Made by a program: the position numbers and the translations under genes. Source: Reyranella soli (GTDB lineage: Bacteria > Pseudomonadota > Alphaproteobacteria > Reyranellales > Reyranellaceae). From it: a stretch of 64,000 bases of DNA. Each line of letters starts with the position of its first letter. Position 1 is the first letter of the stretch. Positions 1 to 9,184 of the stretch are shown piece by piece. The notes beneath the pieces are model-generated. The model worked only from the letters and a program-made list of their open reading frames with translations, searched no databases and was not told where the DNA came from. The DNA lies in NCBI RefSeq assembly GCF_007992495.1, contig NZ_BKAJ01000072.1, positions 1 to 64,000 of the forward strand, read 5' to 3'.

Positions 1-26
1 GGTCCCTCGCTACGCTCGGGATGACA
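1..26. repeat. Right arm of intergenic palindromic repeat, cut by window start
   Basis: The first 26 bases read GGTCCCTCGC, a 3-base spacer, then GCTCGGGATGACA. They match the right arm of the complete palindrome at 13447-13515 apart from one spacer base. The left arm lies outside the window. The element sits just after the stop codon of the minus-strand CoA-transferase gene. Confidence 0.75.
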
Positions 27-29
27 ACA

Positions 30-1244
30 CTACTGCGGCCCGGCGACAACCCTGTCGTCATGGAGCTTGCCGATCTCGCGATCGGAGAGCCCTAAAATAC
101 CCGACAAGATCTCATCCGTGTGCTGGCCCAAAGTGGGGGCGACGCGCGGCCGCTGGCGCTCGAAGGCGCCGAACTGGAAGGGCGTCGCCGCCACCGGATA
201 GCGGCCGATGCCGGGCTGGTCGAGGACAGTGAACATCGGGTTGTCGAGCACATTGGCCTTGTCGGCCGCGAGTTCTCGGAAGCTCTGGTACGGCGCCCAG
301 AGCGCGCCGGCCTTCTTCAGCGCCGCGCTGACCTCGGCGGCGGTCTGTGCCGCCACCCATGGCTCGATGACGGCGCAGAGTTCGGCGCGCGCCGTCCAGC
401 GACCGGCGTCGGTCTTGAGGTCGACGCCTTTGCTCGCCTCGATCTTCTTGAACGCCTTGGCGAAGCCGCCGGCCTCGGCCAGGGCATCGACATGGCGGTC
501 GGAGAAGATGCAGATCATGACGAAGCGGCCGTCCTTGGTTTTGAAGTCGCGGCCGAAGGTGCCGAAAATCTCGTTGCCGAAGCGCGGGCGGTCGACGTTG
601 TTGACGGCGGCTTCGCCGATGTAGCCAAGCGCCGAGGTGGCGGCCAACGCCATGTCCTGCAACGGCAGCACGATGCGCTGCCCCTGCCCCGTCATGCGGC
701 GATGGCGCTCGGCGGCGACGATGGCGAGCGCGCCGGCATAGGCGGTGGCGAGATCCCAGGGCGGCGCCACGGCATTCACCGGTCCGTCATGGCCGACCGG
801 GCCGGTGACCATGGGGAAGCCGGTGATGGCGTTCACCGTGTAGTCGACATGCGCGCTGCCGTCGCGCGCGCCGACGATGTTGAGCGCGATCAGGTCGGCG
901 CGCTTCTTCGCCAGCTCCTCGTAGGAGAGCCAGCCGCGCGCCGGCATGTTGGTGGTGAAGATGCCCGCGCCTTCGCCCGGCGCGGTGATCAGCGCGGTCA
1001 GAAGCTCGTGGCCGCGCGGGTTGCGCAGGTCGACGGCGATCGAGCGCTTGCCCTTGTTGAGGCCGGCCCAGTAGATCGACCGGCCGTCCTTGGTGATCGG
1101 CCAGCGGTCGCTGTCGAGCCCGCCCTTGATGTCGTCGAACCGGATCACGTCGGCGCCGAGCTGCGCCAAGGTCATGCCGCCCAGCGGAGCAGCAATGAAC
1201 GCCGAGCCTTCGACGATGCGAAGGCCGGCCAGAATGCCTGTCAT
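30..1244 (-). CDS. CaiB/BaiF family CoA-transferase, 2-methylfumaryl-CoA isomerase-like
   Basis: This 404-residue protein is a family III CoA-transferase. The N-terminus GLRIVEGSAFIAAPLGGMTL and the motif WAGLNKGKRSIAVDLR closely recall mesaconyl-CoA C1-C4 CoA transferase (2-methylfumaryl-CoA isomerase) of the 3-hydroxypropionate bicycle, and the C-terminal GLSDREIGKLHDDRVVAGP also fits. Asp164, in PPWDLATAYA, is at the expected place for the catalytic aspartate that forms the acyl-CoA anhydride. It lies 21 bp downstream of an Old Yellow Enzyme gene on the same strand, so the two are probably co-transcribed. Without the other bicycle enzymes nearby, the true substrate may be a different dicarboxylic or branched CoA ester. 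The family call is sure; the reaction is inferred from remembered similarity. Confidence 0.85.
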   Translation of the reverse strand: MTGILAGLRIVEGSAFIAAPLGGMTLAQLGADVIRFDDIKGGLDSDRWPITKDGRSIYWAGLNKGKRSIAVDLRNPRGHELLTALITAPGEGAGIFTTNMPARGWLSYEELAKKRADLIALNIVGARDGSAHVDYTVNAITGFPMVTGPVGHDGPVNAVAPPWDLATAYAGALAIVAAERHRRMTGQGQRIVLPLQDMALAATSALGYIGEAAVNNVDRPRFGNEIFGTFGRDFKTKDGRFVMICIFSDRHVDALAEAGGFAKAFKKIEASKGVDLKTDAGRWTARAELCAVIEPWVAAQTAAEVSAALKKAGALWAPYQSFRELAADKANVLDNPMFTVLDQPGIGRYPVAATPFQFGAFERQRPRVAPTLGQHTDEILSGILGLSDREIGKLHDDRVVAGPQ

Positions 1245-1265
1245 CTTGCGTTTCCCGTGTCTGTC

Positions 1266-2393
1266 TTACTTCTTCAAGCCGACGAGGTTGTTCTTGCGCT
1301 TGTCGAGCCACCAGCCGTATTCGGGCGTCCACATCTCGAAGTCGCTGTCGCAGCCCAGCTCCTGCGCCGCGTGCAGCGCCCAGAACGGGTCGTAGAGGGC
1401 CTGGCGGCCGATTGCGATCAGGTCGGCGTCGCCCGCCTGCAGGATGGCCTCGGCCTGCGGGCCATCGAGGATCAAGCCGACCGCCATGGTGGTGATGCCG
1501 GCCTGGCGCTTGACCGCCGCGGAAAACGGCACCTGGAAGCCGAGCGAACGCTTGACCGGCAGGGCCGTCGAAAGACCGGTGAGGCCGCCCGAGGAGACGT
1601 CGATCACGTCGACGCCGAGCTCCTTCAGCGCCTGCGCGAACACCACCGTGTCCTCGACCTCCCAGCCGCCGGCGCCGTCGACAGCCGACACGCGGATGAA
1701 CATCGGCTTGTGCTCGGGCCAGTTCTCGCGCACCGCCCTGGCCGCGGCGAGCGGGAAGCGCATGCGGCCGGCGCGGTCGCCGCCATACTGGTCGTTGCGC
1801 TTGTTGCTGATCGGCGACAGGAACTGCGCCAGCAGATAGCCGTGCGCGCCGTGAATCTCGATCACGTCGTAGCCCGCCGCGTCGGCGCGCCTGGCGGCCT
1901 CGCCGAACCTCTTCACCAGGTCTTCGATATCGGCGGCCTCGAGCTGGCGCGGGATCGTCCAGCCCTTGTCCGCCGGCAGCTCGGACGGACCGACTGTCTG
2001 CCATTTTTGCCAGCCCGCGCCCTCGGGCCCGAGTTGCCCCGGCTTGTCGAAGGAGCGCGGCGTCGACCCCTTGCGGCCGGAATGGGTGATCTGCGTGCCG
2101 GCGAGCGCGCCCTCCTGCTTGAGGAAGCGCACCAGCCGCCTGTGGCCCTCGATCTGGCCGTCGTCCCACATGCCGAGGTCGCCCTGGGTGACGCGCCCGC
2201 GCGGCTCGACGGCGCAGTTCTCGGTGAAGACGATGCCGAACTTGCCGAGCGCGAACTTGCCGAGATGGACCAGATGGTAGTCGTTCACCTCCCCGTCGGT
2301 GGCGCGGTACTGGACCATGGGCGAGACCACGCAGCGGTTGGGCGCGGTGACGCCGCGCAGCTTGAGCGGCTGGAAGAGAAGCGGTTTCTGCAA
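1266..2393 (-). CDS. NADH:flavin oxidoreductase, Old Yellow Enzyme family (YqjM-like)
   Basis: This 375-residue FMN-dependent ene-reductase/NADPH dehydrogenase has a TIM-barrel fold. The N-terminal LFQPLKLRGVTAPNRCVVSPM is the usual opening of the class. QITHSGRKGS carries the flavin-adjacent residues, and EIHGAHGYLLAQFLSPISN is the signature strand and loop. The C-terminal half has RVSAVDG and the phosphate-binding ADLIAIGRQALYDPF. Members reduce activated C=C bonds of enones, or act on cyclic amines and esters. Here it is the promoter-proximal gene of a pair with the CoA-transferase. Its start at 2393 faces the deacylase gene across 79 bp, so the two promoters lie in that gap. The physiological substrate is unknown. 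Confidence 0.92.
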   Translation of the reverse strand: MQKPLLFQPLKLRGVTAPNRCVVSPMVQYRATDGEVNDYHLVHLGKFALGKFGIVFTENCAVEPRGRVTQGDLGMWDDGQIEGHRRLVRFLKQEGALAGTQITHSGRKGSTPRSFDKPGQLGPEGAGWQKWQTVGPSELPADKGWTIPRQLEAADIEDLVKRFGEAARRADAAGYDVIEIHGAHGYLLAQFLSPISNKRNDQYGGDRAGRMRFPLAAARAVRENWPEHKPMFIRVSAVDGAGGWEVEDTVVFAQALKELGVDVIDVSSGGLTGLSTALPVKRSLGFQVPFSAAVKRQAGITTMAVGLILDGPQAEAILQAGDADLIAIGRQALYDPFWALHAAQELGCDSDFEMWTPEYGWWLDKRKNNLVGLKK

Positions 2394-2472
2394 AGGTCGG
2401 TCCCCCGGACGGGATGGCTTGTGTGGGTCGGGAACATAGACCGGCCGGCGGGGTGCGGCCTATCCTTGCGCC

Positions 2473-4170
2473 ATGTTTGACCTCGTCATCCGAAACGGAA
2501 CCGTTTTTGACGGCTCGGGCGGTCCGCGCCGCGTGGCCGATGTCGCCGTGCAGGACGGCAGGATCGCGGCCGTCGGCCCCAAGCTCGGCAAAGGCAAGCG
2601 CGAGATCGATGCCGGCGGCCTGATGGTGACACCGGGCTTCGTCGATATTCACACGCACTATGACGGCCAGGCGACCTGGGACCCATTCGTCACGCCCTCA
2701 TCGTGGCACGGCGTGACCACCACGGTATTCGGCAATTGCGGCGTCGGCTTCGCGCCGGTGCGGCCGGGCAAGTCGCCCTACCTGATCAACCTGATGGAAG
2801 GCGTCGAGGACATTCCCGGCACGGTGCTGAACGAAGGCGTGAAGTTCGACTGGGAGTCGTTCCCCGACTATCTCGATACGCTGGCCTCGATGAGCCGCGC
2901 CGTCGATGTCGCGGCCCAGCTGCCGCACGGCGCGCTGCGCTTTTACGTCATGGGCGATCGCGGCGCCGATCACGCCGAGGTGCCGAGCGAGCGCGAGATC
3001 GAGGAGATGGCGCGACTGACCGAGGAAGCCTTGCGCGCCGGCGCGATGGGCTTCACCACCTCGCGCACCACCAAGCACAAGGCCAAGGACGGCCGCTTCA
3101 CGCCCTCGCTCAGCGCCCGCGAGGCCGAGCTTTTGGGCATCGCGCTCGGCATGAAGCGCGCCGGGCGCGGCGTGCTGCAGGTCAATTCCGACTTCGGGCC
3201 GGGTGAATTCGATGCATTGGAAGCAGCGTCGGCCCTCGCCGGCCGGCCACTGTCGTGCCTGCTGGTGCAGGTCGATGCCCAGCCGAAGCTGTGGCGCGAG
3301 ACGCTCGACCAGATCCACGGCGTGCGCAAAGCCGGCCGCCTGGCCAATGCGCAGGTCGGCTCGCGGCCGATCGGCGTCATCATGGGCCTGGAGACGACGG
3401 CACATCCCTTCGCCGCGCATCCGGCGTGGCTGGAAATGCGCAAGCTCTCGCCGGCCGAGCGCTATCAGCGCCTCGCCGCCGACGCCGAGCTGCGTCGCCG
3501 CCTCGTCGAGGAACCGGCGGGCCCGCGTGCCTTCATGGCCGACTCGTTTCACAAGATGTTCCCGGTGAGCGACAGGCCGGACTACGAGCCAGACGCCAAC
3601 GATTCGATCGCCGCCATCGCCCAGCGCAGCGGAAAGACGCCGCAGGCCGTCGCGCTCGACGAGCTTTTGGCGCGCAACGGCAAGGGCCTGCTGATGTTGC
3701 CGTTCGAGAACTACGCCTACGGCAGCCTCGACGTGGTGCACGAGATGATCACCGATTCGGCGACGGTGCTCGGCGTCGCCGACGGCGGCGCGCATGTCGG
3801 CGTGATCTGCGATGCCTCCTCGCCGACCTCGTTGCTGACCTTGTGGGGCCGCGACCGCACGCGCGGGCCGAAGCTGTCGCTGGAATTCCTGGTGGCCAAG
3901 CAGACGCGCGGCACGGCGGAGGCCTACGGCCTCTGCGATCGCGGCCTTTTAGCGCCGGGGCACAAGGCCGACATCAACGTGATCGACTACGACGCCCTCA
4001 CGCTGAAGCGGCCCGAGGTGGTCTACGACCTGCCGGCGGGCGGCCGCAGACTGATCCAGCGCGCCTCGGGCTACCGCCACACCTTCAATGCGGGCGTCGA
4101 GACGGTGCACAATGACGAGTTGACCGGCGAGCGGCCGGGCACGCTTGTACGAGGGGCGCAACAGCCGTAA
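2473..4170 (+). CDS. N-acyl-D-amino-acid deacylase family amidohydrolase
   Basis: This 565-residue protein belongs to amidohydrolase family 3. It has the small N-terminal beta-sandwich (FDLVIRNGTVFDGSGGP), the metal-binding GFVDIHTHYDGQ (HxH plus Asp), the conserved metal-ligand cysteine in FGNCGVGFAPVRP, and DGGAHVG near the end of the barrel. Length fits D-aminoacylases and N-acyl-D-glutamate/aspartate deacylases, which release D-amino acids from N-acylated forms. Members with this layout are also annotated as dihydroorotase-like or D-hydantoinase-like, so specificity is open. The ATG at 2473 is close behind the divergent promoter region. It reads toward the DUF4239-like gene, 21 bp away, and both may share a transcript. 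Confidence 0.85.
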   Translation: MFDLVIRNGTVFDGSGGPRRVADVAVQDGRIAAVGPKLGKGKREIDAGGLMVTPGFVDIHTHYDGQATWDPFVTPSSWHGVTTTVFGNCGVGFAPVRPGKSPYLINLMEGVEDIPGTVLNEGVKFDWESFPDYLDTLASMSRAVDVAAQLPHGALRFYVMGDRGADHAEVPSEREIEEMARLTEEALRAGAMGFTTSRTTKHKAKDGRFTPSLSAREAELLGIALGMKRAGRGVLQVNSDFGPGEFDALEAASALAGRPLSCLLVQVDAQPKLWRETLDQIHGVRKAGRLANAQVGSRPIGVIMGLETTAHPFAAHPAWLEMRKLSPAERYQRLAADAELRRRLVEEPAGPRAFMADSFHKMFPVSDRPDYEPDANDSIAAIAQRSGKTPQAVALDELLARNGKGLLMLPFENYAYGSLDVVHEMITDSATVLGVADGGAHVGVICDASSPTSLLTLWGRDRTRGPKLSLEFLVAKQTRGTAEAYGLCDRGLLAPGHKADINVIDYDALTLKRPEVVYDLPAGGRRLIQRASGYRHTFNAGVETVHNDELTGERPGTLVRGAQQP

Positions 4171-4191
4171 AGCTTGGCGGCTGCCCCGCCG

Positions 4192-4950
4192 ATGACTGCG
4201 CTGCCCCCGCTCCTCCTACTGCTCGTCCTCGTGGCCGGCGCGCTCGCTGCTGCGGAAGTCGGCCACTGGCTGGGCCGGTGGACCGGCCCACGCGACGAGG
4301 TGTTCGACCGCCAACTCGGCATCGTGCGGGGCGCCACCTTTGCGGTGGTGGCCTTCCTGATCGGCTTCGCCTTTTCCGGCGCGGCCTCACGCTACGTCGA
4401 CCGCCTCGACATCATCGTCAAGGAAGCCAACGCGCTGGGAACGGCCTGGCTGCGTGCCGAGACGCTGCCGGAGCCGGCGCGGGGCAAGCTGAAGGAGGCG
4501 CTGCGCGACTACGCGGCCGATCGTGTCGCCCTGCTGCAGGAAGAGGACATGGCGGCAATCCTTTCCCGCATCGCCAAGGCGGGCGGCTTCCACGACCGGC
4601 TGTGGAAGGCAGCGCTGGAGGGCACTCAGGGCAATCAGACGCTCACGCTGCTTGTCCTGCCGTCGATCAACGACGTCATCGACCTGCACACCGTCCACCT
4701 CTCGGCCGCGCGACGCCACCTGCCGACCGCCATCTTCGTGGCCTTGCTCGTGACCGCCGGACTGAGCCTCGGCCTGGCAGCCTTTGGCCACGGCCAGGTC
4801 GGACGACGATTCACGGCGCTCGATGCAACGTACGGAGTCGTGCTGGCGGCCGCCCTGTGGATGACGATCGACCTCGACTATCCGCGCTACGGCTTCATCC
4901 GGACCAACATCGCGCCGCTGGTCGAGACGCTCGACGGCATGAAGGTCTGA
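4192..4950 (+). CDS. DUF4239-like (bestrophin-type) integral membrane protein
   Basis: About 252 residues with two N-terminal hydrophobic segments (PPLLLLLVLVAGALAAAEV, then a segment ending IGFAFSGAASRY), a soluble middle with charged helices, and two C-terminal membrane segments. VDRLDIIVKEANALGTAWLRAE followed by an RDYAADR-type helix is characteristic of the DUF4239 bestrophin-like family, whose members may be anion channels. I chose the ATG at 4192; an in-frame TTG at 4174 would add six residues. The gene follows the deacylase by 21 bp. It ends 4 bp from the stop of convergent urtE, leaving no room for a separate terminator. Function is unproven. Confidence 0.7.
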   Translation: MTALPPLLLLLVLVAGALAAAEVGHWLGRWTGPRDEVFDRQLGIVRGATFAVVAFLIGFAFSGAASRYVDRLDIIVKEANALGTAWLRAETLPEPARGKLKEALRDYAADRVALLQEEDMAAILSRIAKAGGFHDRLWKAALEGTQGNQTLTLLVLPSINDVIDLHTVHLSAARRHLPTAIFVALLVTAGLSLGLAAFGHGQVGRRFTALDATYGVVLAAALWMTIDLDYPRYGFIRTNIAPLVETLDGMKV

Positions 4951-4954
4951 GCCG

Positions 4955-5650
4955 CTAGACCGTCATGTGACGGCGCACGGCCTCGGTATCGAAGGTCTCG
5001 CGTGTTCCCGACATCACGATCTCGCCGCGGTCCATCACGGCGAAATCGTCGGCGAGCTCGTGGGCGAAGTCGAGATACTGCTCGACCAGCAGGATCGCCA
5101 TGTCGCCGCGCTGGCGCAGGAAGGTGATGGCGCGGCCGATGTCCTTGATCACCGACGGCTGGATGCCCTCGGTCGGCTCGTCGAGCACCAGGAGCTTGGG
5201 CCGCATGGTGAGCGCACGGCCGATGGCGAGCTGCTGCTGCTGCCCGCCCGACAGGTCGCCGCCGCGGCGACGCAGCATCGACTGCAGCACCGGGAAGAGC
5301 TCGAACACCTCGTCCGGCACCTTCTTGTGGTCGCGGCTGACCGGCGCGAAGCCGGTCTCGAGGTTCTCCTTCACCGTCAGCAGCGGGAAGATCTCACGGC
5401 CCTGCGGCACGAGGGCGACGCCGCGCCGCGCGCGATCGTAGGGCGGCAGGCGCGACACGTCCTGGCCGTCGAGTGAGATCGAGCCCGACGCGATCGGCTG
5501 CAGGCCGCAGATGGCGCGCAAAAGGCTGGTCTTGCCGACGCCGTTGCGGCCGAGCAGGCAGGTGACGCGGCCGATATTGGCGCTGAGCGACACCGAGCGC
5601 AGCGCCTGGGCGGCGCCATAGAAGAGGTTGATGTTCTGGACCGTGAGCAT
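4955..5650 (-). CDS. urtE: Urea ABC transporter ATP-binding protein UrtE
   Basis: This 231-residue ABC ATPase is the second nucleotide-binding subunit of the high-affinity urea importer. It shows Walker A GRNGVGKTS, the signature LSGGQQQQLAIGRAL, and Walker B LLVLDEPTEGIQPSVI. The EGIQPSVI tail and the N-terminal LTVQNINLFYGAAQALR are typical of UrtE rather than the LivF branch. It is the last gene of urtABCDE, with 4 bp between the urtD stop and its own start, so translation is probably coupled. It acts on the inner face of the cytoplasmic membrane with UrtB, UrtC and UrtD. Confidence 0.95.
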   Translation of the reverse strand: MLTVQNINLFYGAAQALRSVSLSANIGRVTCLLGRNGVGKTSLLRAICGLQPIASGSISLDGQDVSRLPPYDRARRGVALVPQGREIFPLLTVKENLETGFAPVSRDHKKVPDEVFELFPVLQSMLRRRGGDLSGGQQQQLAIGRALTMRPKLLVLDEPTEGIQPSVIKDIGRAITFLRQRGDMAILLVEQYLDFAHELADDFAVMDRGEIVMSGTRETFDTEAVRRHMTV

Positions 5651-5654
5651 CGCG

Positions 5655-6416
5655 TCAGCGCCCGAGATAGACTTCGACGACGCGCGGATCGGCGCTCACC
5701 TGGTCGAGCGTGCCCTCGGCCAGCATCGAGCCTTCGTGCAGCACCGTCACCTTGACGCCGAGCGCGCGCACGAAGCTCATGTCGTGCTCGACCACGACGA
5801 CCGAGTGCGTCTTGTTGATCTCGCGCAGCACCTGGGCGGTGGTCTCAGTCTCGACGTCGGTCATGCCGGCCACCGGCTCGTCGACCAGAAGCAGCTTGGG
5901 ATCCTGGGCGAGCAGCATGCCGATCTCCAGCCACTGCTTCTGGCCATGGCTGAGACGTGCCGCCAGCATGTGCTGCTGCGGCTCCATGCGGATGATCGAC
6001 AGAATCTCGTCCAGCCGGTTGTTCTCGGCCTTGGTCGGCGCGGCGAGCAGCAGCTTGTACCAACTGCGCAGGCCCGCCAGCGCCAGCAGAAGATTGTCGC
6101 GCACCGTGTGGTTCTCGAACACGGTAGGCTTCTGGAACTTGCGGCCAATGCCCAAGGTGGCGATGTCGGCCTCGTCGAGCTTGGTGAGGTCGGCCTTGCC
6201 GTCGAACACGACCTCGCCCTCGTCCGGCCGCGTCTTGCCGGTGACGACGTCCATCATGGTGGTCTTCCCGGCGCCGTTGGGGCCGATGATGGCGCGCATC
6301 TCGCCCGGCTCGACCAGCAGGGAGAGGTTGTTCAACGCCTTGAAGCCGTCGAACGACACGGTGACGCCGCTGAGATAGAGCAGCGCTGAGGTGCTTCTCT
6401 GCTCGGTCATGCTCAT
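5655..6416 (-). CDS. urtD: Urea ABC transporter ATP-binding protein UrtD
   Basis: This 253-residue ABC ATPase is paired with UrtE. It has Walker A GPNGAGKTT, the UrtD-type signature LSHGQKQWLEIGML in place of the usual LSGGQ, and Walker B LLLVDEPVAGMTD. The reading frame stays open further upstream into urtC, but ATG 6416 (or 6410) is the sensible start. It lies 10 bp after the urtC stop and gives the expected family length. Position and motif together separate it from LivG-type branched-chain amino acid ATPases. Confidence 0.95.
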   Translation of the reverse strand: MSMTEQRSTSALLYLSGVTVSFDGFKALNNLSLLVEPGEMRAIIGPNGAGKTTMMDVVTGKTRPDEGEVVFDGKADLTKLDEADIATLGIGRKFQKPTVFENHTVRDNLLLALAGLRSWYKLLLAAPTKAENNRLDEILSIIRMEPQQHMLAARLSHGQKQWLEIGMLLAQDPKLLLVDEPVAGMTDVETETTAQVLREINKTHSVVVVEHDMSFVRALGVKVTVLHEGSMLAEGTLDQVSADPRVVEVYLGR

Positions 6417-6426
6417 GCCCTTGTCC

Positions 6427-7545
6427 TCATGCGGGCACCTTCGCCTTGCGCGTCGTGCCGCGTGAGCGGATCTGCGACCACAGGCCGACCACGCCCTTGG
6501 GCAGGAACAGGGTGACGGCAATGAAGAGGGCGCCCAACGCGAACAGCCAGACCTCGGGCAGCGCGCCCGTCAGGTAGGTCTTGCCCCAGTTGACCAGGAA
6601 GGCGCCGATCACCGGCCCGATCAGCGTGCCGCGGCCGCCGACGGCAACCCACAGCACGGCCTCGATCGAGTTGCCGGGCGAGAACTCGCTGGGATTGATG
6701 ATGCCGACCTGCGGCACGTACAGCGCGCCCGCGATGCCCGCCATCGCCGCCGACAGCACGAAGACGAAGAGCTTGTAGCCTTCGACTCGGTAGCCCAGGA
6801 AGCGCATGCGGCTTTCGGCATCGCGCACCGCGGTCAGCGCCTTGCCGAAGCGCGAGCCGACGACGGCGGCCGAGATCACCAGGAAGATCGCCAGCACCAG
6901 CGCCGAGGCGAAGCACAGCGTGGCACGTGTGGCGTCGGACTGCACGGAGAAGCCCAGTATGTCCTTGAAGTCGGTCATGCCGTTGTTGCCGCCCAGCCCC
7001 ATGTCGTTGCGGAAGAAGGCGAGCATGAGGGCGAAAGTCATCGCCTGGGTGATGATCGACAGATAGACGCCGGTGACGCGGCTCCTGAAGGCGAACCAGC
7101 CGAGCGCCAGGGCAAGCAGGCTCGGCACCAGGACGATCATGATGGCGGCGAACCAGAACTGGTCGAAGCCGTGCCAGAACCAGGGCAGCTCCTTGTAGTT
7201 CAAAAACACCATGAAGTCGGGCAGCAGCGGATTGCCGTACTGGCCGCGGCTGCCGATCTGGCGCATCAGGTACATGCCCATGCAGTAGCCGCCCAGCGCG
7301 AAGAAGGCGGCGTGGCCGAGCGTGAGGATGCCGCAGAAGCCCCAGACGAGGTCGACGGCGAGCGCCAGCGAGGCGAAGCACAGGTACTTGCCGATGAGCT
7401 GCAGCACCCAGGCCGGCACGTAGAGCGCGTTGCTGGCCGGCATGAGCTGGTTCAGGAGCGGCAGGATGATGCCAATCGCCAGCACGAACAGCACGGCGAC
7501 GCGCAGGCTGGGGCCCATGCCCTGCCAGAGGAAGCGCGTGATCAT
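6427..7545 (-). CDS. urtC: Urea ABC transporter permease UrtC
   Basis: This 372-residue polytopic membrane protein of the LivM/UrtC permease family has many hydrophobic helices. It carries the conserved GFCGILTLGHAAFFALGGYC loop typical of branched-chain amino acid/urea permeases. ATG 7545 overlaps the urtB stop as ATGA (7542-7545), showing translational coupling; the frame remains open upstream inside urtB but that part is antisense-like sequence. The C-terminus, LPKGVVGLWSQIRSR, is typical of the family. It forms the transmembrane channel with UrtB for periplasmic urea delivered by UrtA. Confidence 0.95.
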   Translation of the reverse strand: MITRFLWQGMGPSLRVAVLFVLAIGIILPLLNQLMPASNALYVPAWVLQLIGKYLCFASLALAVDLVWGFCGILTLGHAAFFALGGYCMGMYLMRQIGSRGQYGNPLLPDFMVFLNYKELPWFWHGFDQFWFAAIMIVLVPSLLALALGWFAFRSRVTGVYLSIITQAMTFALMLAFFRNDMGLGGNNGMTDFKDILGFSVQSDATRATLCFASALVLAIFLVISAAVVGSRFGKALTAVRDAESRMRFLGYRVEGYKLFVFVLSAAMAGIAGALYVPQVGIINPSEFSPGNSIEAVLWVAVGGRGTLIGPVIGAFLVNWGKTYLTGALPEVWLFALGALFIAVTLFLPKGVVGLWSQIRSRGTTRKAKVPA

Positions 7546-9155
7546 TCGACAGACCGGCCCTTCAGCGCGAACAGCCCGCGCGGCCGACGCTGGATGAACA
7601 GGATGATGAACACCAGCACCAGGATCTTGCCCAGCACCGCGCCGGCATAGGGTTCGAGGAACTTGTTGACGATGCCGAGCGCGGTCGCGCCGACCAGCGT
7701 GCCGAACAGATTGCCGACGCCGCCGAACACCACGACCATGAAGGAGTCGATGATGTAACCCTGACCGAGGTTGGGGCTGACATTGTCGATCTGGCTCAGC
7801 GCCACGCCGGCGAGACCGGCGATGCCCGAGCCGAGGCCGAAGGTCAGCGCATCGACGCGCGGGGTGCGGATGCCCATGGCCGAGGCCATCGGCCGGTTCT
7901 GGGTGACGGCGCGCATGTAGAGGCCGAGCGGCGTCTTGCGCAGCACCAGGATCAAGGTGGCGAACACCAGGAGCGAGAACACCACGATCCACAGGCGGCC
8001 GTAGGTGATGGTGAGCTGGCCCAGCTGGAAGGCGCCCGACATGAAGGCTGGCGCGCCGACCTCGCGATTGGACGGACCGAAGATCGAACGCACGGCCTGC
8101 TGCAGCACCAGCGACAGGCCCCAGGTGGCGAGCAAGGTATCGAGCGGCCGGCCGTACAGGAAGCGGATGATGCCGCGTTCGATGGCGATGCCGACGACGC
8201 CCGCGACCAGGAAGGCGAGCGGCAGGGCGATCAGCAGCGAGGCGTCGAACAGGTGCGGAAACGAGGTGCGGATGATGTCCTGCACGACGAAGGTCGTGTA
8301 GGCGCCCAGCATCACCATCTCGCCATGCGCCATGTTGATCACGCCCATGGTGCCGAAGGTGATGGCGAGCCCGATGGCGGCCAACAGCAGCACCGAGCCG
8401 AGCGAAATGCCGTACCAGACGTTCTGCGCAGCCTCCCAGCCGGCCAGGGTCTGGCGCACCGAGGCCGCCGCCGCCGTGGCCGCGGCTTTCACCTCGGGAT
8501 CGGATTGGCTGTTGATGGCCGCCTGCAACACGCTCAGCGCGTCGCGATTGCCCTTGTCGCGCACGACCTCGAGCGCGGCGAGCTTGTCCTGCTTGGACGC
8601 ATCGGAGGTAAGCACGACCGCCGCCCGCGCCTCCTGGAAGGCGGTCTTGATGCGCGCATCCTTCTCGGCGGCGATCGCCGCGTCGAGGGCGCCGAGCGCC
8701 GTGGGGTCGGGACGCTTGAACAGCGAGTCGGCCGCGTCGCGCCTAACACGGGCGTCGGGGCTCATGAGGGTGAGCGAGCCGACGGCAGCCTCGATGACGC
8801 CGCGCAGCCGGTTGTTGACGCGCACCCGGTCGAGCTCGGCCTCGGTGCCGCTGCCGGCCGGCTTGCCGGACACGGCTTCACTGAGCGCAAGCTTGTTGCC
8901 GTCGGCCTTGCCGATCACCACGACGTTGTCGGCCTTGCGGACATAGAGCTGGCCTGCCGCCAGCGCCTCGAGGATGGGCGCGGCGCGCGCCTCGCCCGAG
9001 GCGACCAGTTCGCTGATCGCCTTCTCGCGATCACCGAAACCGCCGGTGGTGAGGTTGGTCACGAGGGTCTGAAGATCGGCAGCCCAGGCCGTCGCGGTGA
9101 TCAACACCACGGCCAGCGCCGACGACACCCCCGTTAGCAGGCGCAGGAAAAACAT
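7542..9155 (-). CDS. urtB: Urea ABC transporter permease UrtB
   Basis: This 537-residue protein has a signal-like N-terminus (MFFLRLLTGVSSALAVVLIT), a roughly 200-residue extracytoplasmic helical-repeat region, and then a LivH-type permease domain (FGTMGVINMAHGEMVMLGAY; FGVGNLFGTL-like GGVGNLFGTLVGA). The long N-terminal periplasmic region separates UrtB from LivH. I chose ATG 9155, which begins the signal peptide; the frame is open to 9284, but that stretch spans the urtA-urtB hairpin and is not protein-like. It is separated from urtA by 94 bp with a strong stem-loop, unlike the other tightly joined urt genes. Confidence 0.94.
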   Translation of the reverse strand: MFFLRLLTGVSSALAVVLITATAWAADLQTLVTNLTTGGFGDREKAISELVASGEARAAPILEALAAGQLYVRKADNVVVIGKADGNKLALSEAVSGKPAGSGTEAELDRVRVNNRLRGVIEAAVGSLTLMSPDARVRRDAADSLFKRPDPTALGALDAAIAAEKDARIKTAFQEARAAVVLTSDASKQDKLAALEVVRDKGNRDALSVLQAAINSQSDPEVKAAATAAAASVRQTLAGWEAAQNVWYGISLGSVLLLAAIGLAITFGTMGVINMAHGEMVMLGAYTTFVVQDIIRTSFPHLFDASLLIALPLAFLVAGVVGIAIERGIIRFLYGRPLDTLLATWGLSLVLQQAVRSIFGPSNREVGAPAFMSGAFQLGQLTITYGRLWIVVFSLLVFATLILVLRKTPLGLYMRAVTQNRPMASAMGIRTPRVDALTFGLGSGIAGLAGVALSQIDNVSPNLGQGYIIDSFMVVVFGGVGNLFGTLVGATALGIVNKFLEPYAGAVLGKILVLVFIILFIQRRPRGLFALKGRSVE

Positions 9156-9184
9156 GACTCTGACGAATAACCCCAAGATCAGAA

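Noticed and set aside
120-2480. A very long open plus-strand frame (786 codons) opposite the CoA-transferase and ene-reductase genes
   Set aside because: It is the antisense shadow of two clearly recognisable proteins in high-GC DNA. Its Arg/Ala/Gly-rich translation has no family character.
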